From: Rhizobium gallicum bv. gallicum R602sp
GTDB lineage: Bacteria; Pseudomonadota; Alphaproteobacteria; Rhizobiales; Rhizobiaceae
Direction: 5' to 3'
DNA: 64,000 nucleotides
NCBI RefSeq assembly: GCF_000816845.1
Contig: NZ_CP006877.1
Location: 3,653,501-3,717,500 of the forward strand
This document shows, piece after piece, positions 36,177 to 45,225 of the stretch. The notes under the pieces are model-generated. The model did not search any database and was not told where the DNA came from. It was given only the letters and a program-made list of their open reading frames with translations. Position 1 is the first letter of the stretch. Each line of letters starts with the position of its first letter. Position numbers and translations under genes: made by a program.

Positions 36177-37082
36177 TTGGCGGAAAGTAAGGTTGCCAGC
36201 AGAGCCATCTATCAGCCGGGCGCAAGCAGCATCGAAGGATCGCCGACAGAGCTGCAGCTATTTCATGCCCATCCACCGGTGATGGCGATGCCGCACTGGC
36301 ATGCGCAGGTGGAGGTGAATTACATCATGCGGGGCACTGTGCATTACCGCATGAACGATCACGAAATGACGCTCAAGGCCGGCGACATGTGCCTATTCTG
36401 GGGCGGCCAGCCGCATCAGATGGATGAATCCTCGGAAGATTCGCTCTACGCAGGTGCCCATTTGCCGCTTGTCTATTTCTTCCGTCTCCGCCTTCCCGCT
36501 GAAATCTCCAGCCGCCTGATGAAGGGCTCGACGCTGCTGACGTCTGCCACCGATGCCGCGGACAAGGAGAACTTTTCCCGCTGGTTCCGCTACGCGAATT
36601 CGGGCAATCCGGCAAAGGCGCAGCATGCCGTCGACGAGTTGCTGCTCCGTATCGAGCGCATCGCATTCGAACCCTATTCGATGACGGTCGTCGGCTACGG
36701 TGGAAGGGAGGCCGATCAGCCCCATGCGCAACCGTCACGCAGCATAGTCAGGATGTGCGATTTCATCGCCGCTAATTTCATGGAGGACATCGACACCGTC
36801 GATATCGCCCGGGCGGCGGACCTGCATCCGAAATATGCAATGAACGTCTTCAAGAAATCGACTGGTATGACGCTCAGCAAATATCTCAATCTGCTGCGCC
36901 TCTCCCGCGCCCAGGCATTGCTGATGGCCGACGATACCAATGTGCTTCAGGTGGCGATGGACAGCGGTTTCGGCTCCATCAGCGCCTTCAACAAGTCCTT
37001 CCGCCACATCGCCGGCATGTCGCCCTCGGACTTCCGAAGAGACATTCGCCTCGCCACATCGAGTGGCGCGCCGGCAAGCTAG
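36177..37082 (+). CDS. AraC family transcriptional regulator
   Basis: A 301-residue regulator from a TTG start at 36177 with AAAAGGGA upstream. The N-terminal cupin domain (about 25-120) carries the sugar-pocket histidines in AMPHWHAQVEVNYIMRG and LFWGGQPHQMDE. The C-terminal double helix-turn-helix (about 190-295) has VDIARAADLHPKYAMNVFKK and VLQVAMDSGFGSISAFNKSF. It diverges from the ABC binding-protein gene, the usual place for a MelR/RhaS-type activator of a sugar operon. The inducer is likely the sugar carried by that importer. Confidence 0.88.
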   Translation: MAESKVASRAIYQPGASSIEGSPTELQLFHAHPPVMAMPHWHAQVEVNYIMRGTVHYRMNDHEMTLKAGDMCLFWGGQPHQMDESSEDSLYAGAHLPLVYFFRLRLPAEISSRLMKGSTLLTSATDAADKENFSRWFRYANSGNPAKAQHAVDELLLRIERIAFEPYSMTVVGYGGREADQPHAQPSRSIVRMCDFIAANFMEDIDTVDIARAADLHPKYAMNVFKKSTGMTLSKYLNLLRLSRAQALLMADDTNVLQVAMDSGFGSISAFNKSFRHIAGMSPSDFRRDIRLATSSGAPAS

Positions 37083-37419
37083 GCTGGTTCCCGTCCATAA
37101 ACGGTAAACTTCTGAAACTGTGTGAAGAATCACGATATTGCCGGGCCCGACAGCCGTGAGGCGGAGCCCGAGGAAGTCTGTCCTACAAGACGACCAGCGC
37201 GATCCGGCGCAAACCTTTGAAGAGATCAACCGGATGCTGCTGGCTCGTAGAGGTCTCAACCGCATACCGGGATAGATCTGAGCCGCCTTGAGCCAAGCCT
37301 GAACCATTCCCGGCCCGCGCCAGGCCCGATCAGCGAGCCCCGGATTGCGAGCGCCCAGGCATAGGAGCAATATACGGAATACATAATATTCATCTGGCCG
37401 TCTGGGGAACTCGGCGATC
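37083..37419. other. Intergenic region without a recognisable gene
   Basis: This 337-bp stretch separates the AraC gene from the histidine kinase. The open frames in it have no family features and no ribosome-binding site. An AT-rich patch, GGAATACATAATATTC near 37376-37391, could hold the kinase promoter. Confidence 0.5.
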
Positions 37420-40400
37420 ATGTTACGCAATCACTTAATACTCGCCGTCGCCGGCGTCGTTCTCGTTCTAAGTCTCGTCCTGGCCGGTCTATGGATCTGG
37501 ACGGGAAACGTCATCGTCTCGATCATGTCCGAGCGCCTGATCCGAGAGGTGACGCATGCTGTGCATCGCGACGTCGGTCATTTGGTGAGCGGCGCCGACA
37601 AAGCGGTTTCCCGGTTGGCCAATGGTCTTGTTCGTCACGACCTATCGCCCGGCGACCCAGATGCTGTCGCACAGGAGCTCCATGCCTTGCTGGCCGAGGA
37701 ACCCGACGTCGACTGGATGTTTTTCGGCAACGAGGCGGGCGGGATGGTTTCGGTCGGGCGATTGGCAGATTCAAGCGTCGTGTTTTTGATCACCGATGAA
37801 TTTCGCGCAGGCCCCGTGCGCGAGTTCGAAGCACTGCCAAGCGGCAGGACCGGCCGATTGCGGAAGTCGAAAGGCGCGATCGATGCACGCCGGAGGATTT
37901 GGTACGCGCAGGCCAAGGAGACGGGCAAGCGATACTGGACCGAGCCCTATCTCGGTGTGGCCGAGCCGATCTTGGGCATCTCGCTCTCCGTCCCCGTCTT
38001 CAACACGAACCGCAACTTCGTCGGGGTGGGTGGGATCGATCTCATCCTCACTCAGCTTTCCAGGTTCTTGCAGACGCTGGAAATCGGCGACAACGGCAGG
38101 GCCTTCATCATTGATGCCACCGGACATTTGATTGGCGCGTCGGGAGGAGTGTCGCCCGTCACCATCGGCGCCGACGGCGGGCACCTGCGCCTGCAGGCAT
38201 CAGAGGCGACCGATCCCATCGTTCGCGAAACCGCCCGCTACCTTCGTCGGCATCCTGACATCGCCGGGTCCTCGGCACCCGGACCGCACGTGTTTTCCTT
38301 CAGTGACCCTGAGGGCGGCAAGATCTATGCGGCCGTCGATCGCGCCGCTGCCCCCGGTGCACTTAACTGGACCATCATCTCAGCGGTGCCAGCTTCGGAT
38401 TTCCTGATGCCTGTATATCGTGCGGCCTATCTCTCGATAGGCGTCGGCACGGTCATCGTCGCTGTCTTCGGGGTCCTCGGACTAAGGATGGTCGGTCGCA
38501 CGTTGCGGCCGTTGACTGCCTTGACGCAGGCAGCGCACGCGATTGCAAACGGCGAATGGCGAGAGGTGCCCAAGGTTCGTCGAAACGATGAGGTCGGCCT
38601 GCTTGCCCAGGCGTTCGCTCTCATGACCTTCCGTCTCAAGGAGACATTGGAGGGTCTGCGTCGAAGCGAGGCCAACTTCGCAGAAGCGCAACACGTTGCC
38701 CATGTCGGCTATTGGGAACGTGACCTCGGTACAGACTGTCTTACCTGGTCAGAAGAGACATACCGCATCTTTGGGCTGACGCCGCGCACAGGCACGGTGG
38801 TCAGTCTTGCCGAAGCGGTTGAGCGGATTCATCCAGAGGACCGGGCGATCTGGAGCCAGGCCGCGGCAGAGGCCGTGCGTGGCGAATCTCGTTACGACTT
38901 GGAGTACCGCATCGTCCGGCCGAGCGGCGAGCTGCGCATAGTGCACAGCCAGGGCGATCTGACAAGGGACGCGTCCGGACGGCCGCACAGCATGTTTGGT
39001 ACGATCCAAGACGTTACCGAGCGCAAGCGGGTGGAAGAGGCGCTGCGGGACAGCGAGGAGCAGTGGAGAGCCGTATTCGAGAACAATCCGACGATGTACT
39101 TCATGGTGGACGCCAGTGGCACCATCGTGTCTGTGAATCCCTTTGGGGCGGAGCAGCTTGGGTACACGGTCGACGAACTGATCAACCGCCCCGTACAGGA
39201 CATCTTTCATGAGGCAGACCGAGAAACGATCCAGAGGCATGCGGCCGCCTGCTTCGAACATCTCGGCCGAGCCATGAGCTGGGAACTGCGCAAGATACGT
39301 AAGGACGGCTCGATGCTCTGGGTCCGCGAGACGGCTCGAGCGATGGTGATCAAGAAGCGACCTGTCATCCTGATCGTGTGCGAGGACATCACCGAACGCA
39401 AGCGCGCCGAAGAGGCCGCCCGGCGGAGTGAAGAAGAGCTTCGCGAGGTCATCGAGACAGTTCCTGCGATGGTGTGGACTGCCTTGCCCGACGGCCGTGT
39501 CGATTTCATCAATCGGCGTTGGCAGGAGTTCACAGGCTTGTCCCTGGATGCAACGGCAAGAGCGGGCTGGGGCGCTGAAGCCCGGTTTCACCCCGAAGAC
39601 CTTGAGCAGTATATGTCCAGGTGGCGTGCCTCCTTGACCACGGGCCACCCGTTCGAGGTTGAGGTGCGAATCCGTCGGGCGGCCGACGGCGAATATCGCT
39701 GGTGGTTTGAAAATGCCGTGCCGCTGCACGATGAGCACGGAAACATTCTCAAATGGTATGGGTTCCTCGTCGACATCGAAGATCGCAAGCGGGCCGAGGA
39801 GGCCCTGCAGAAGGCGCAGGCCGAGCTCGCGCATGTCGCGCGCGTGACGACGATGGGCGCCCTGACCTCCTCCATCGCCCACGAGGTTAACCAGCCGCTC
39901 GCCGCCGTGGTCGCCAACGCCAACGCGGCCCTGCATTGGCTCGCCAGCCAGCCCCCCAACCTCGACGAGGCGCGGGAGACGGTGGCGCGCATCGTCCGCG
40001 ACGGGCACCGGGCCGGCGAAGTCATCGGCCGGGTGCGCGCGCTCCTGAAGAAGACAGCCACTGTCACGGCGCAGGTGGACCTGAACGGCCTCGTCGAAGA
40101 TTCGGTAGCCCTCGTCCAAGGTGAGGTACGCCGCCATCGGATCGTGCTACGGACCGAGGTGGCTAACGACCTTCCGCGCGTTGCGGGCGACCGGGTGCAG
40201 CTGCAGCAGGTAATCCTGAACCTGGTGATGAACGGCATCGAGGCGATGAAGACGATCGCGGATCGGCCACGCAAGCTGCTCATCAGGTCCCTGCTCGACG
40301 CATCGGGGGCCGTGCTGATCGAAGTGCAGGACACCGGCGTCGGATTGGAGCCGGAGAGTGTGGAGCGGGTGTTTGAGGCGTTTTACACGACGAAGGCAGA

Positions 40401-40554
40401 GGGTCTGGGCATGGGCTTGGCCATCTGCCGGTCGATCATCGAGGCCCACGGGGGGCGGCTGTGGGCCAGGACGAATGAGCCTTGGGGAGCTGTGTTTCAA
40501 TTCACCCTGCCTTCAGCCCCGGACGAGAGCGCTCCTGGCGAGCACCCGGCCTAA
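37420..40554 (+). CDS. Cache-HAMP-triple-PAS sensor histidine kinase
   Basis: A 1044-residue membrane kinase. A helix at about 5-27 and another at about 330-352 enclose a periplasmic double-Cache domain (about 35-320); HAMP follows (about 353-405). Three PAS domains come next (about 415-530, 545-665 and 670-790); each ends in D[IV][TE][DE]RKR-type motifs. The HisKA H-box is SSIAHEVNQPLAA with phosphoacceptor His821, and the ATPase has N-box VILNLVMNGIEAM, DTGVGL and GLGMGLAICRSIIEAHGG. The catalytic core is FixL/NtrB-like. It converges on a single-domain receiver, and a FixJ-like regulator lies 0.9 kb further on, so the three probably form one signalling set. Confidence 0.92.
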   Translation: MLRNHLILAVAGVVLVLSLVLAGLWIWTGNVIVSIMSERLIREVTHAVHRDVGHLVSGADKAVSRLANGLVRHDLSPGDPDAVAQELHALLAEEPDVDWMFFGNEAGGMVSVGRLADSSVVFLITDEFRAGPVREFEALPSGRTGRLRKSKGAIDARRRIWYAQAKETGKRYWTEPYLGVAEPILGISLSVPVFNTNRNFVGVGGIDLILTQLSRFLQTLEIGDNGRAFIIDATGHLIGASGGVSPVTIGADGGHLRLQASEATDPIVRETARYLRRHPDIAGSSAPGPHVFSFSDPEGGKIYAAVDRAAAPGALNWTIISAVPASDFLMPVYRAAYLSIGVGTVIVAVFGVLGLRMVGRTLRPLTALTQAAHAIANGEWREVPKVRRNDEVGLLAQAFALMTFRLKETLEGLRRSEANFAEAQHVAHVGYWERDLGTDCLTWSEETYRIFGLTPRTGTVVSLAEAVERIHPEDRAIWSQAAAEAVRGESRYDLEYRIVRPSGELRIVHSQGDLTRDASGRPHSMFGTIQDVTERKRVEEALRDSEEQWRAVFENNPTMYFMVDASGTIVSVNPFGAEQLGYTVDELINRPVQDIFHEADRETIQRHAAACFEHLGRAMSWELRKIRKDGSMLWVRETARAMVIKKRPVILIVCEDITERKRAEEAARRSEEELREVIETVPAMVWTALPDGRVDFINRRWQEFTGLSLDATARAGWGAEARFHPEDLEQYMSRWRASLTTGHPFEVEVRIRRAADGEYRWWFENAVPLHDEHGNILKWYGFLVDIEDRKRAEEALQKAQAELAHVARVTTMGALTSSIAHEVNQPLAAVVANANAALHWLASQPPNLDEARETVARIVRDGHRAGEVIGRVRALLKKTATVTAQVDLNGLVEDSVALVQGEVRRHRIVLRTEVANDLPRVAGDRVQLQQVILNLVMNGIEAMKTIADRPRKLLIRSLLDASGAVLIEVQDTGVGLEPESVERVFEAFYTTKAEGLGMGLAICRSIIEAHGGRLWARTNEPWGAVFQFTLPSAPDESAPGEHPA

Positions 40555-40636
40555 CGCCGGCAGTGGGAGGTGGCGGGTCCTGGCGACACCTCATGCAATC
40601 ACCTTCGACGCGCGGCCTGGCGTCAGCAGCCACTCG

Positions 40637-41041
40637 TCAATCATTGTCGCCGTCGCTACCGCGCACTAGCGCAGAACGGATGCACTTCAGCAGGTCCTGC
40701 TCGCCGAACGGCTTTGCCAGATAGCCGACAATGTCCGGACCCAACCCACGCGCGTGCACATTCTCGTTCGGGTAGGCAGTGATCAGAATGGTCGGAATGT
40801 TCTCGCCCAATGCAACGAGGGTCCGGTGCAGATCAAGCCCACTCATTCCGGGCATATGGATGTCCGTTACCAGGCAGGCCGTGCGGTTTAGATGGGGAAA
40901 TTTCAAGAAATCATCGGCGGATGAAAAAGCCTGGGCATCAAATCCCAGCGACCTCATGAGTCCCTTGGTGGCCTCGCGCATCGACTGGTCATCATCGACG
41001 ATCGCAATTAGAGGCTTCTTCGTTGGCACTGCTGCCTCCAA
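40637..41041 (-). CDS. Single-domain response regulator (receiver only)
   Basis: A 134-residue CheY-like receiver. The acidic pocket is IVDDDQSMR, the phosphoacceptor is Asp60 in LVTDIHMPGMSG, and the conserved Thr/Lys are in TILITAYPNE and GYLAKPFGEQDL. There is no output domain, so it works by phosphotransfer or protein contact. FixJ-type features (MRSLGFDAQAFSSADDFL) tie it to the neighbouring regulator. Its strand is opposite to the kinase, with 82 bp between their stops. Confidence 0.9.
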   Translation of the reverse strand: MEAAVPTKKPLIAIVDDDQSMREATKGLMRSLGFDAQAFSSADDFLKFPHLNRTACLVTDIHMPGMSGLDLHRTLVALGENIPTILITAYPNENVHARGLGPDIVGYLAKPFGEQDLLKCIRSALVRGSDGDND

Positions 41042-41470
41042 ATCCGCGATAGGCGTTTTTGCAGAAATCTAGGTGTGGTCGCGGCTGTAGGATACATCAG
41101 CCTGCAAGGGCGACAAAGGCACAGGGAGCTATACGATGGTATAGAGTGTTTAAGACTTCTCGTTACGAAGAGCCGAGCTTGCCAGGATGAGTTCCTGGTC
41201 CAGCTGGCTGCCGGTTTGGCGTGCCGGCGATGGCAGGAGGTGCGACGCCTTAGCCGGCAGCCCGATCCAATCGTAACTGGCCTTGTGGCTGAAGGAATTA
41301 GGGCGCATTCTGAAGTGCGAGAAAGCTTCGGTTCGGCACCGGCTGAGTAGAGAGGGGAGTGTTCTCATTGCGGCATCGCCACTCTGTCGGTTGGGCTCGC
41401 CCTGATGCCGCAGCAGCGGGTGCAGACACCTCGTGTCCGCAAGAGCTGGCTCCCCCTGAGGTGCGCTGAG
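41042..41470. other. Intergenic region between two response-regulator genes
   Basis: This 429-bp stretch lies between divergent receiver genes and should hold both promoters. I see no convincing gene; short open frames here lack conserved features. No clear palindrome stands out. Confidence 0.45.
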
Positions 41471-42106
41471 ATGACGGAGGTGCCAGCAACCACGATCGTC
41501 ATCGATGATGATCCGGCGATCCGCGAGGCGCTCGGCAGCCTGCTGCGTTCCGTCGGTTTTGACGTGAAACTCCTCGCCTCTGTGGACGACTTCCTCAAGT
41601 CTGGACGACCCAACGGGCCGACCTGCCTCGTGCTGGATGTGCGGCTGCCGGGGCAAAGCGGTCTTGAATTTCAACGAGAGTTATCGCGGAGAAATATTCA
41701 GCTGCCGATCGTTTTCATCACCGGGCATGGCGACATTCCCATGTCCGTCCAAGCGATGAAAGGGGGCGCGATTGAGTTCCTGACGAAACCGTTCCGCGAG
41801 CAGGATCTACTCGACGCCGTTCACGTCGGCCTGGCGCGCGACCGCGTGTGGCTTGAAAATGAAAAAGCACTGGCGACGGTGCGCGCGCGTTTCGATAGCC
41901 TGACCCCGCGGGAGCGCGAGGTGATGGCTATGGTGGTGATTGGACGGCTCAATAAACAGATCGCCGCCGATCTGGGCGTGAGCGAGATTACCGTGAAAGT
42001 TCACCGCAGCCAGGTCATGCAGAAGATGCGTGCCAAGTCCTTGCCCGAACTCGCCCTCATGGCGGACAAGCTGAAGCTCGAGCCAGGAAAGCCGCAAGGC
42101 TCTTAG
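41471..42106 (+). CDS. FixJ/NarL-type response regulator
   Basis: A 211-residue two-domain regulator. The receiver (about 7-120) has VIDDDPAIRE, Asp56 in LVLDVRLPGQSG, and Lys in FLTKPFREQD. The LuxR-type helix-turn-helix (about 145-205) reads LTPREREVMAMVVIGRLNKQ and IAADLGVSEITVKVHRSQVM. The ATG at 41471 is chosen over one 66 bp upstream because the conserved domain begins six residues later. The FixJ-like build matches the FixL-like core of the kinase at 37420, making them a likely pair. Confidence 0.92.
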   Translation: MTEVPATTIVIDDDPAIREALGSLLRSVGFDVKLLASVDDFLKSGRPNGPTCLVLDVRLPGQSGLEFQRELSRRNIQLPIVFITGHGDIPMSVQAMKGGAIEFLTKPFREQDLLDAVHVGLARDRVWLENEKALATVRARFDSLTPREREVMAMVVIGRLNKQIAADLGVSEITVKVHRSQVMQKMRAKSLPELALMADKLKLEPGKPQGS

Positions 42107-42158
42107 GTCCGCCCGGCCAATCCTCCCGAGAAACCTGTCCTTGGAGCACCGCTTGACC

Positions 42159-42488
42159 TTAATGTATCGTCACGGAATGCTGCGAAAGGCAAAGCTCCTC
42201 AAAGTCCTCTACAAGGCGGACAAGCCCGAGCGAGTAGCATAAAAGACCGAACCGCGTCCCAGTCGCGTACAGGGTAAATGCAGATGTCCGGGATTGCAAA
42301 GCTTGCCCCCCGAGAGGCGATATTGTTTCGCGCGGCATGAGGGAAAACCTCATCAAATGCGCTTCAGGGTCCAAATTCGGCACTGATGGATAGTCTGGCG
42401 GCATCTGGATCGGATAAGCTGATGCTATCGTCCAGCCTTCTGACATGCGCTGCAGATCGATTTCGATGCGGTTGGGCTCTTGTGTCAT
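42159..42488 (-). CDS. Hypothetical protein, 109 residues
   Basis: The ATG at 42488 follows an AAGGA box and opens MTQEPNRIEIDLQRMSEGWT. The frame extends further upstream, but only across the neighbouring small gene. The protein is soluble, mixed in composition, and I do not recognise the family. A hydrophobic stretch, RFGLLCYSLGLVRLVEDFEE, lies near the C-terminus. It sits 11 bp after the secreted 106-residue gene on the same strand, so the two are likely cotranscribed. Confidence 0.5.
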   Translation of the reverse strand: MTQEPNRIEIDLQRMSEGWTIASAYPIQMPPDYPSVPNLDPEAHLMRFSLMPRETISPLGGQALQSRTSAFTLYATGTRFGLLCYSLGLVRLVEDFEELCLSQHSVTIH

Positions 42489-42499
42489 GGTGACAATCC

Positions 42500-42820
42500 T
42501 TAAAAGGAGCGCGGAGGGACGAACAGGCAAATGGTGCGACCCGTGGGCTCGCCGGCCACCGTGCATTGGTGAAACTGCCCGTCTGGACTGTTTTTGATGC
42601 GAGTATCCAGTGGCGTTATGAGCTCCCCGGTGAGCTTGATGACATATCCGCGGGGGCCCTCGAGAATCCCTTGATCGTGAACCTCGCGGCAATCCATCCC
42701 GCTGCAGCACGAAAACGGATACGTCCATCCGTGCGGCTTTGCCGCCGTTGGCGTCGCATCATGCGCCATTGCCGGAGCCGCGATCACGACTGCAAAGAAA
42801 ATAGCTGCTGCCTTGCTCAT
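42500..42820 (-). CDS. Small secreted cysteine-containing protein
   Basis: A 106-residue protein beginning MSKAAAIFFAVVIAAPAMAH, a clean signal peptide with cleavage after AMA. The start at 42820 is supported by GAGG eight bases upstream; a GTG nine bases earlier is less likely. The mature part has three cysteines in SCCSGMDCREV and one each in QCTV and TICLF, which may form disulfides in the periplasm. Similar short proteins occur in rhizobia without a known role. It is followed by a 109-residue orphan gene. Confidence 0.7.
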   Translation of the reverse strand: MSKAAAIFFAVVIAAPAMAHDATPTAAKPHGWTYPFSCCSGMDCREVHDQGILEGPRGYVIKLTGELITPLDTRIKNSPDGQFHQCTVAGEPTGRTICLFVPPRSF

Positions 42821-43153
42821 GATCCGCACCTCGATGGTGAATTGAACCAGCTTCGGTTTCGAAGCTTCCCACTAAGATTGAGCCGTTGTTAAATAGTATT
42901 TCCGTCTTTTCGGGCGGCTCCGCCTCCCCGATGTGCCGCCCGTCCATTCATGGCGCTTTGGGAAACGGCCCCGGGGGAGAATGTGCACTGACGATAGCAG
43001 CACGTTGTCGGACCTGCCTATTGATCCGGAGGAAGGATCAGATACCAACGAGGAAGGGATGACTTATACGAGGGTCTAGGTGCGCTTTTACGCAGGACTA
43101 GATATTACCCCCAAGAACCGACGTCGATGGAAGTCCTCGATCCGATGATCAAG
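42821..43153. other. Intergenic region with an 8-bp hairpin
   Basis: This 333-bp stretch separates the small secreted gene from the sugar-acid operon end. It contains an inverted repeat, CGGGCGGC (42911-42918) and GCCGCCCG (42935-42942). No T-run follows on either strand, so it is not a standard terminator. I see no gene. Confidence 0.45.
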
Positions 43154-44434
43154 TCAGTGCATCATTGCTAGCGCAGCCGTGAAGAAATCCTCGCCTCCGA
43201 AGTTTCCGGATTTCAGGGCCAGAAGCATGTCGCCCTGTTTATTTCCGACCGTTCGCAGCACCGGTACACCAGGCGCGATTTCCAGGCCGATCAGAAATGC
43301 TGGAATGGCGAGCCTGTCGACCGCTGCGCCGGCGGTTTCACCGCCGGCGATCACCAGGCGCCGCACGCCTCTTGTCATAAGTTCCTCGGCAATGATCGAC
43401 GTCGCGGTTTCGATCGCGTGGCCCGAGGCGTCCCGTCCGTATTGCGATTGCAGCCGGGAAACGGTTTGCGGCGACGCGCTCGCTGCGACGACGACGGGGC
43501 CGGCGGAGATGCGGTCTCCGGCCCAGGAAATCGCGGCGTAAATCTCTTCGGGGCCGGCAAGCAGTTTTTCCGGATTGAGCCGCAGAACGGGCAACGACCG
43601 TTCGGCGACGTCTAGCTGCCGCAGCGTCGCGCTGGAGCAGCTGCCGGCAACGATCGCGGCAAGCCCGCCCACGGGGCGCATGGCCCCAGCAGTTGCTGCA
43701 GACGTAGAAGATACCCGGCCCGAGCGCGTAAGGGCGCGGGCGAGACCGAGACCGAGGCCCGATGCGCCGGTAGATACCGGCGTTTGGAGCGCCACCTCGC
43801 CGAGCGTTTCAAGATCCGGTTCGCAGATCGCATCCGCGATCGCGGCGGTCGCGCCCGCGGCGCGCAGAGCCTCAAGCCGCGCCTTTACCGCACCGGCTCC
43901 GGCCGAGACCGTTGCCAGATCGACAATATCGACCGCACCGCGCGACTGCCTGGCCATGACGCGCACCAAATTGGCGTCATGCATTGGATTGAGGGGGTGA
44001 TCCTTTAGCGGGCTTTCGTTCAGCGGTTGCCCGCCGACAAAGAGGTGACCGAGATAGACAGTGCGTCCAGTTTCCGGAAACGCGGGCGTAACCAGCACCG
44101 TGCCGCCGCCGGCAGCAATGTTCAGCGCCTCCGTCACCGGACCGATATTGCCGGCATCGGTCGAATCAAAGGTCGAGCAGACCTTGTAAAGCACATGGGT
44201 CGCCCCGCACTTGCGCAGCCATCGTTCGGCCTCCGTCGCGGCAGCCACGGCCTCAGCGGCGGCGACGGAGCGAATTTTCATGGAGACGACGACTGCGTCG
44301 ACATCCGGCAGCACCAACGACGGGTCGGGAATGCCGACGGTCTGCACGGTGCGAAGACCGTTCTTGGTCAGCGTGTTGGCAAGGTCTGACGCGCCGGTGT
44401 AATCGTCGGCGATCGATCCGAGCAGGATGGTCAT
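43154..44434 (-). CDS. otnK: 3-oxo-tetronate kinase (four-carbon acid sugar kinase, DUF1537)
   Basis: A 426-residue member of the four-carbon acid sugar kinase family. The N-terminal domain holds GSIADDYTGASDLA and YKVCSTFDSTDAGNIGPV; the C-terminal nucleotide-binding domain holds AGSCSSATLRQL, VIAGGETAGAAV and the end VGNKQGDMLLALKSGNFGGE. OtnK phosphorylates 3-oxo-tetronate before decarboxylation. It is the last of the dehydrogenase-isomerase-kinase set. The aldolase/decarboxylase OtnC, needed to finish the route, is not in this window. Confidence 0.85.
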   Translation of the reverse strand: MTILLGSIADDYTGASDLANTLTKNGLRTVQTVGIPDPSLVLPDVDAVVVSMKIRSVAAAEAVAAATEAERWLRKCGATHVLYKVCSTFDSTDAGNIGPVTEALNIAAGGGTVLVTPAFPETGRTVYLGHLFVGGQPLNESPLKDHPLNPMHDANLVRVMARQSRGAVDIVDLATVSAGAGAVKARLEALRAAGATAAIADAICEPDLETLGEVALQTPVSTGASGLGLGLARALTRSGRVSSTSAATAGAMRPVGGLAAIVAGSCSSATLRQLDVAERSLPVLRLNPEKLLAGPEEIYAAISWAGDRISAGPVVVAASASPQTVSRLQSQYGRDASGHAIETATSIIAEELMTRGVRRLVIAGGETAGAAVDRLAIPAFLIGLEIAPGVPVLRTVGNKQGDMLLALKSGNFGGEDFFTAALAMMH

Positions 44435-44437
44435 CCG

Positions 44438-45214
44438 CTAGCTCCTTGCAAAAGGTCTGAACCAGTCGAGGCCGTCCAGCGTCTGGCCCCGGGGGATATA
44501 TTCGCATCCTACAAAGCCGCCGTAACCGAGCCGGTCAAATTCCTCGAACAAATAGGGATAGTTCAGCTCCTCCCCGTCCGGCTCATTGCGTAACGGCACG
44601 CTAGCGACCTGGATATGGCCGGTCACCGGCAGCAGCCGGCGCAAGCTCATGACCACGTCGCCATGCAGGATCTGGCAGTGATAGACGTCGAACTGAAGCT
44701 TTAGATTGGGCAGGCCGAGGTCGGTGATGAGCCGCTCAGCGGCACCGAAATCATTGAGGAAGTATCCCGGCATGTTTCGTCCGTTGATGGGCTCAATCAA
44801 CAGATCGATACCGTTCTCTCCGAGCCGCGCCGCAGTGTAGGCCACGGAATGCCGATAACAGGTTGCGGCCTCTGTATCAGAGGGCTCGGCAAGCCCTGCC
44901 ATTAGATGCAGCCGCTTTGCGCCGGTCGCCGCCGCATAGTCCAGTGCCCGTTCCACGTCAGACTTCAATTCGTCGAACCGCCCAGGAAGCGCTGCGATAC
45001 CACGCTCGCCCGCTACCCAATCACCCGGCGGCAGATTGAACAGCGCCTGCTGCAGGTTGTTGCGAGTTAGCCGCTCGGCGATCGCTTCCGGCGGGGCTTC
45101 ATAGGGAAAAAGATATTCGACGGCGGCAAATCCGGCATCCGCTGCAGCATTGAAGCGATCGAGAAACGACCATTCGTTGAACATCATCGTCAGGTTGGCC
45201 GCGAAAATGGGCAT
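44438..45214 (-). CDS. otnI: 2-oxo-tetronate isomerase (OtnI/Hyi family)
   Basis: A 258-residue TIM-barrel isomerase of the hydroxypyruvate isomerase family. It opens MPIFAANLTMMFNEWSFLDR and includes IDLLIEPINGRNMPGYFLND, LQFDVYHCQI and GFVGCEYIPRG, which carry the metal-binding Glu, Asp and Glu. Next to an OtnK kinase and an LtnD-like dehydrogenase, the OtnI role (2-oxo- to 3-oxo-tetronate) is more likely than hydroxypyruvate isomerase. It is 3 bp before the kinase and 11 bp after the dehydrogenase. Confidence 0.85.
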   Translation of the reverse strand: MPIFAANLTMMFNEWSFLDRFNAAADAGFAAVEYLFPYEAPPEAIAERLTRNNLQQALFNLPPGDWVAGERGIAALPGRFDELKSDVERALDYAAATGAKRLHLMAGLAEPSDTEAATCYRHSVAYTAARLGENGIDLLIEPINGRNMPGYFLNDFGAAERLITDLGLPNLKLQFDVYHCQILHGDVVMSLRRLLPVTGHIQVASVPLRNEPDGEELNYPYLFEEFDRLGYGGFVGCEYIPRGQTLDGLDWFRPFARS

Positions 45215-45225
45215 TCCTACCTCCT

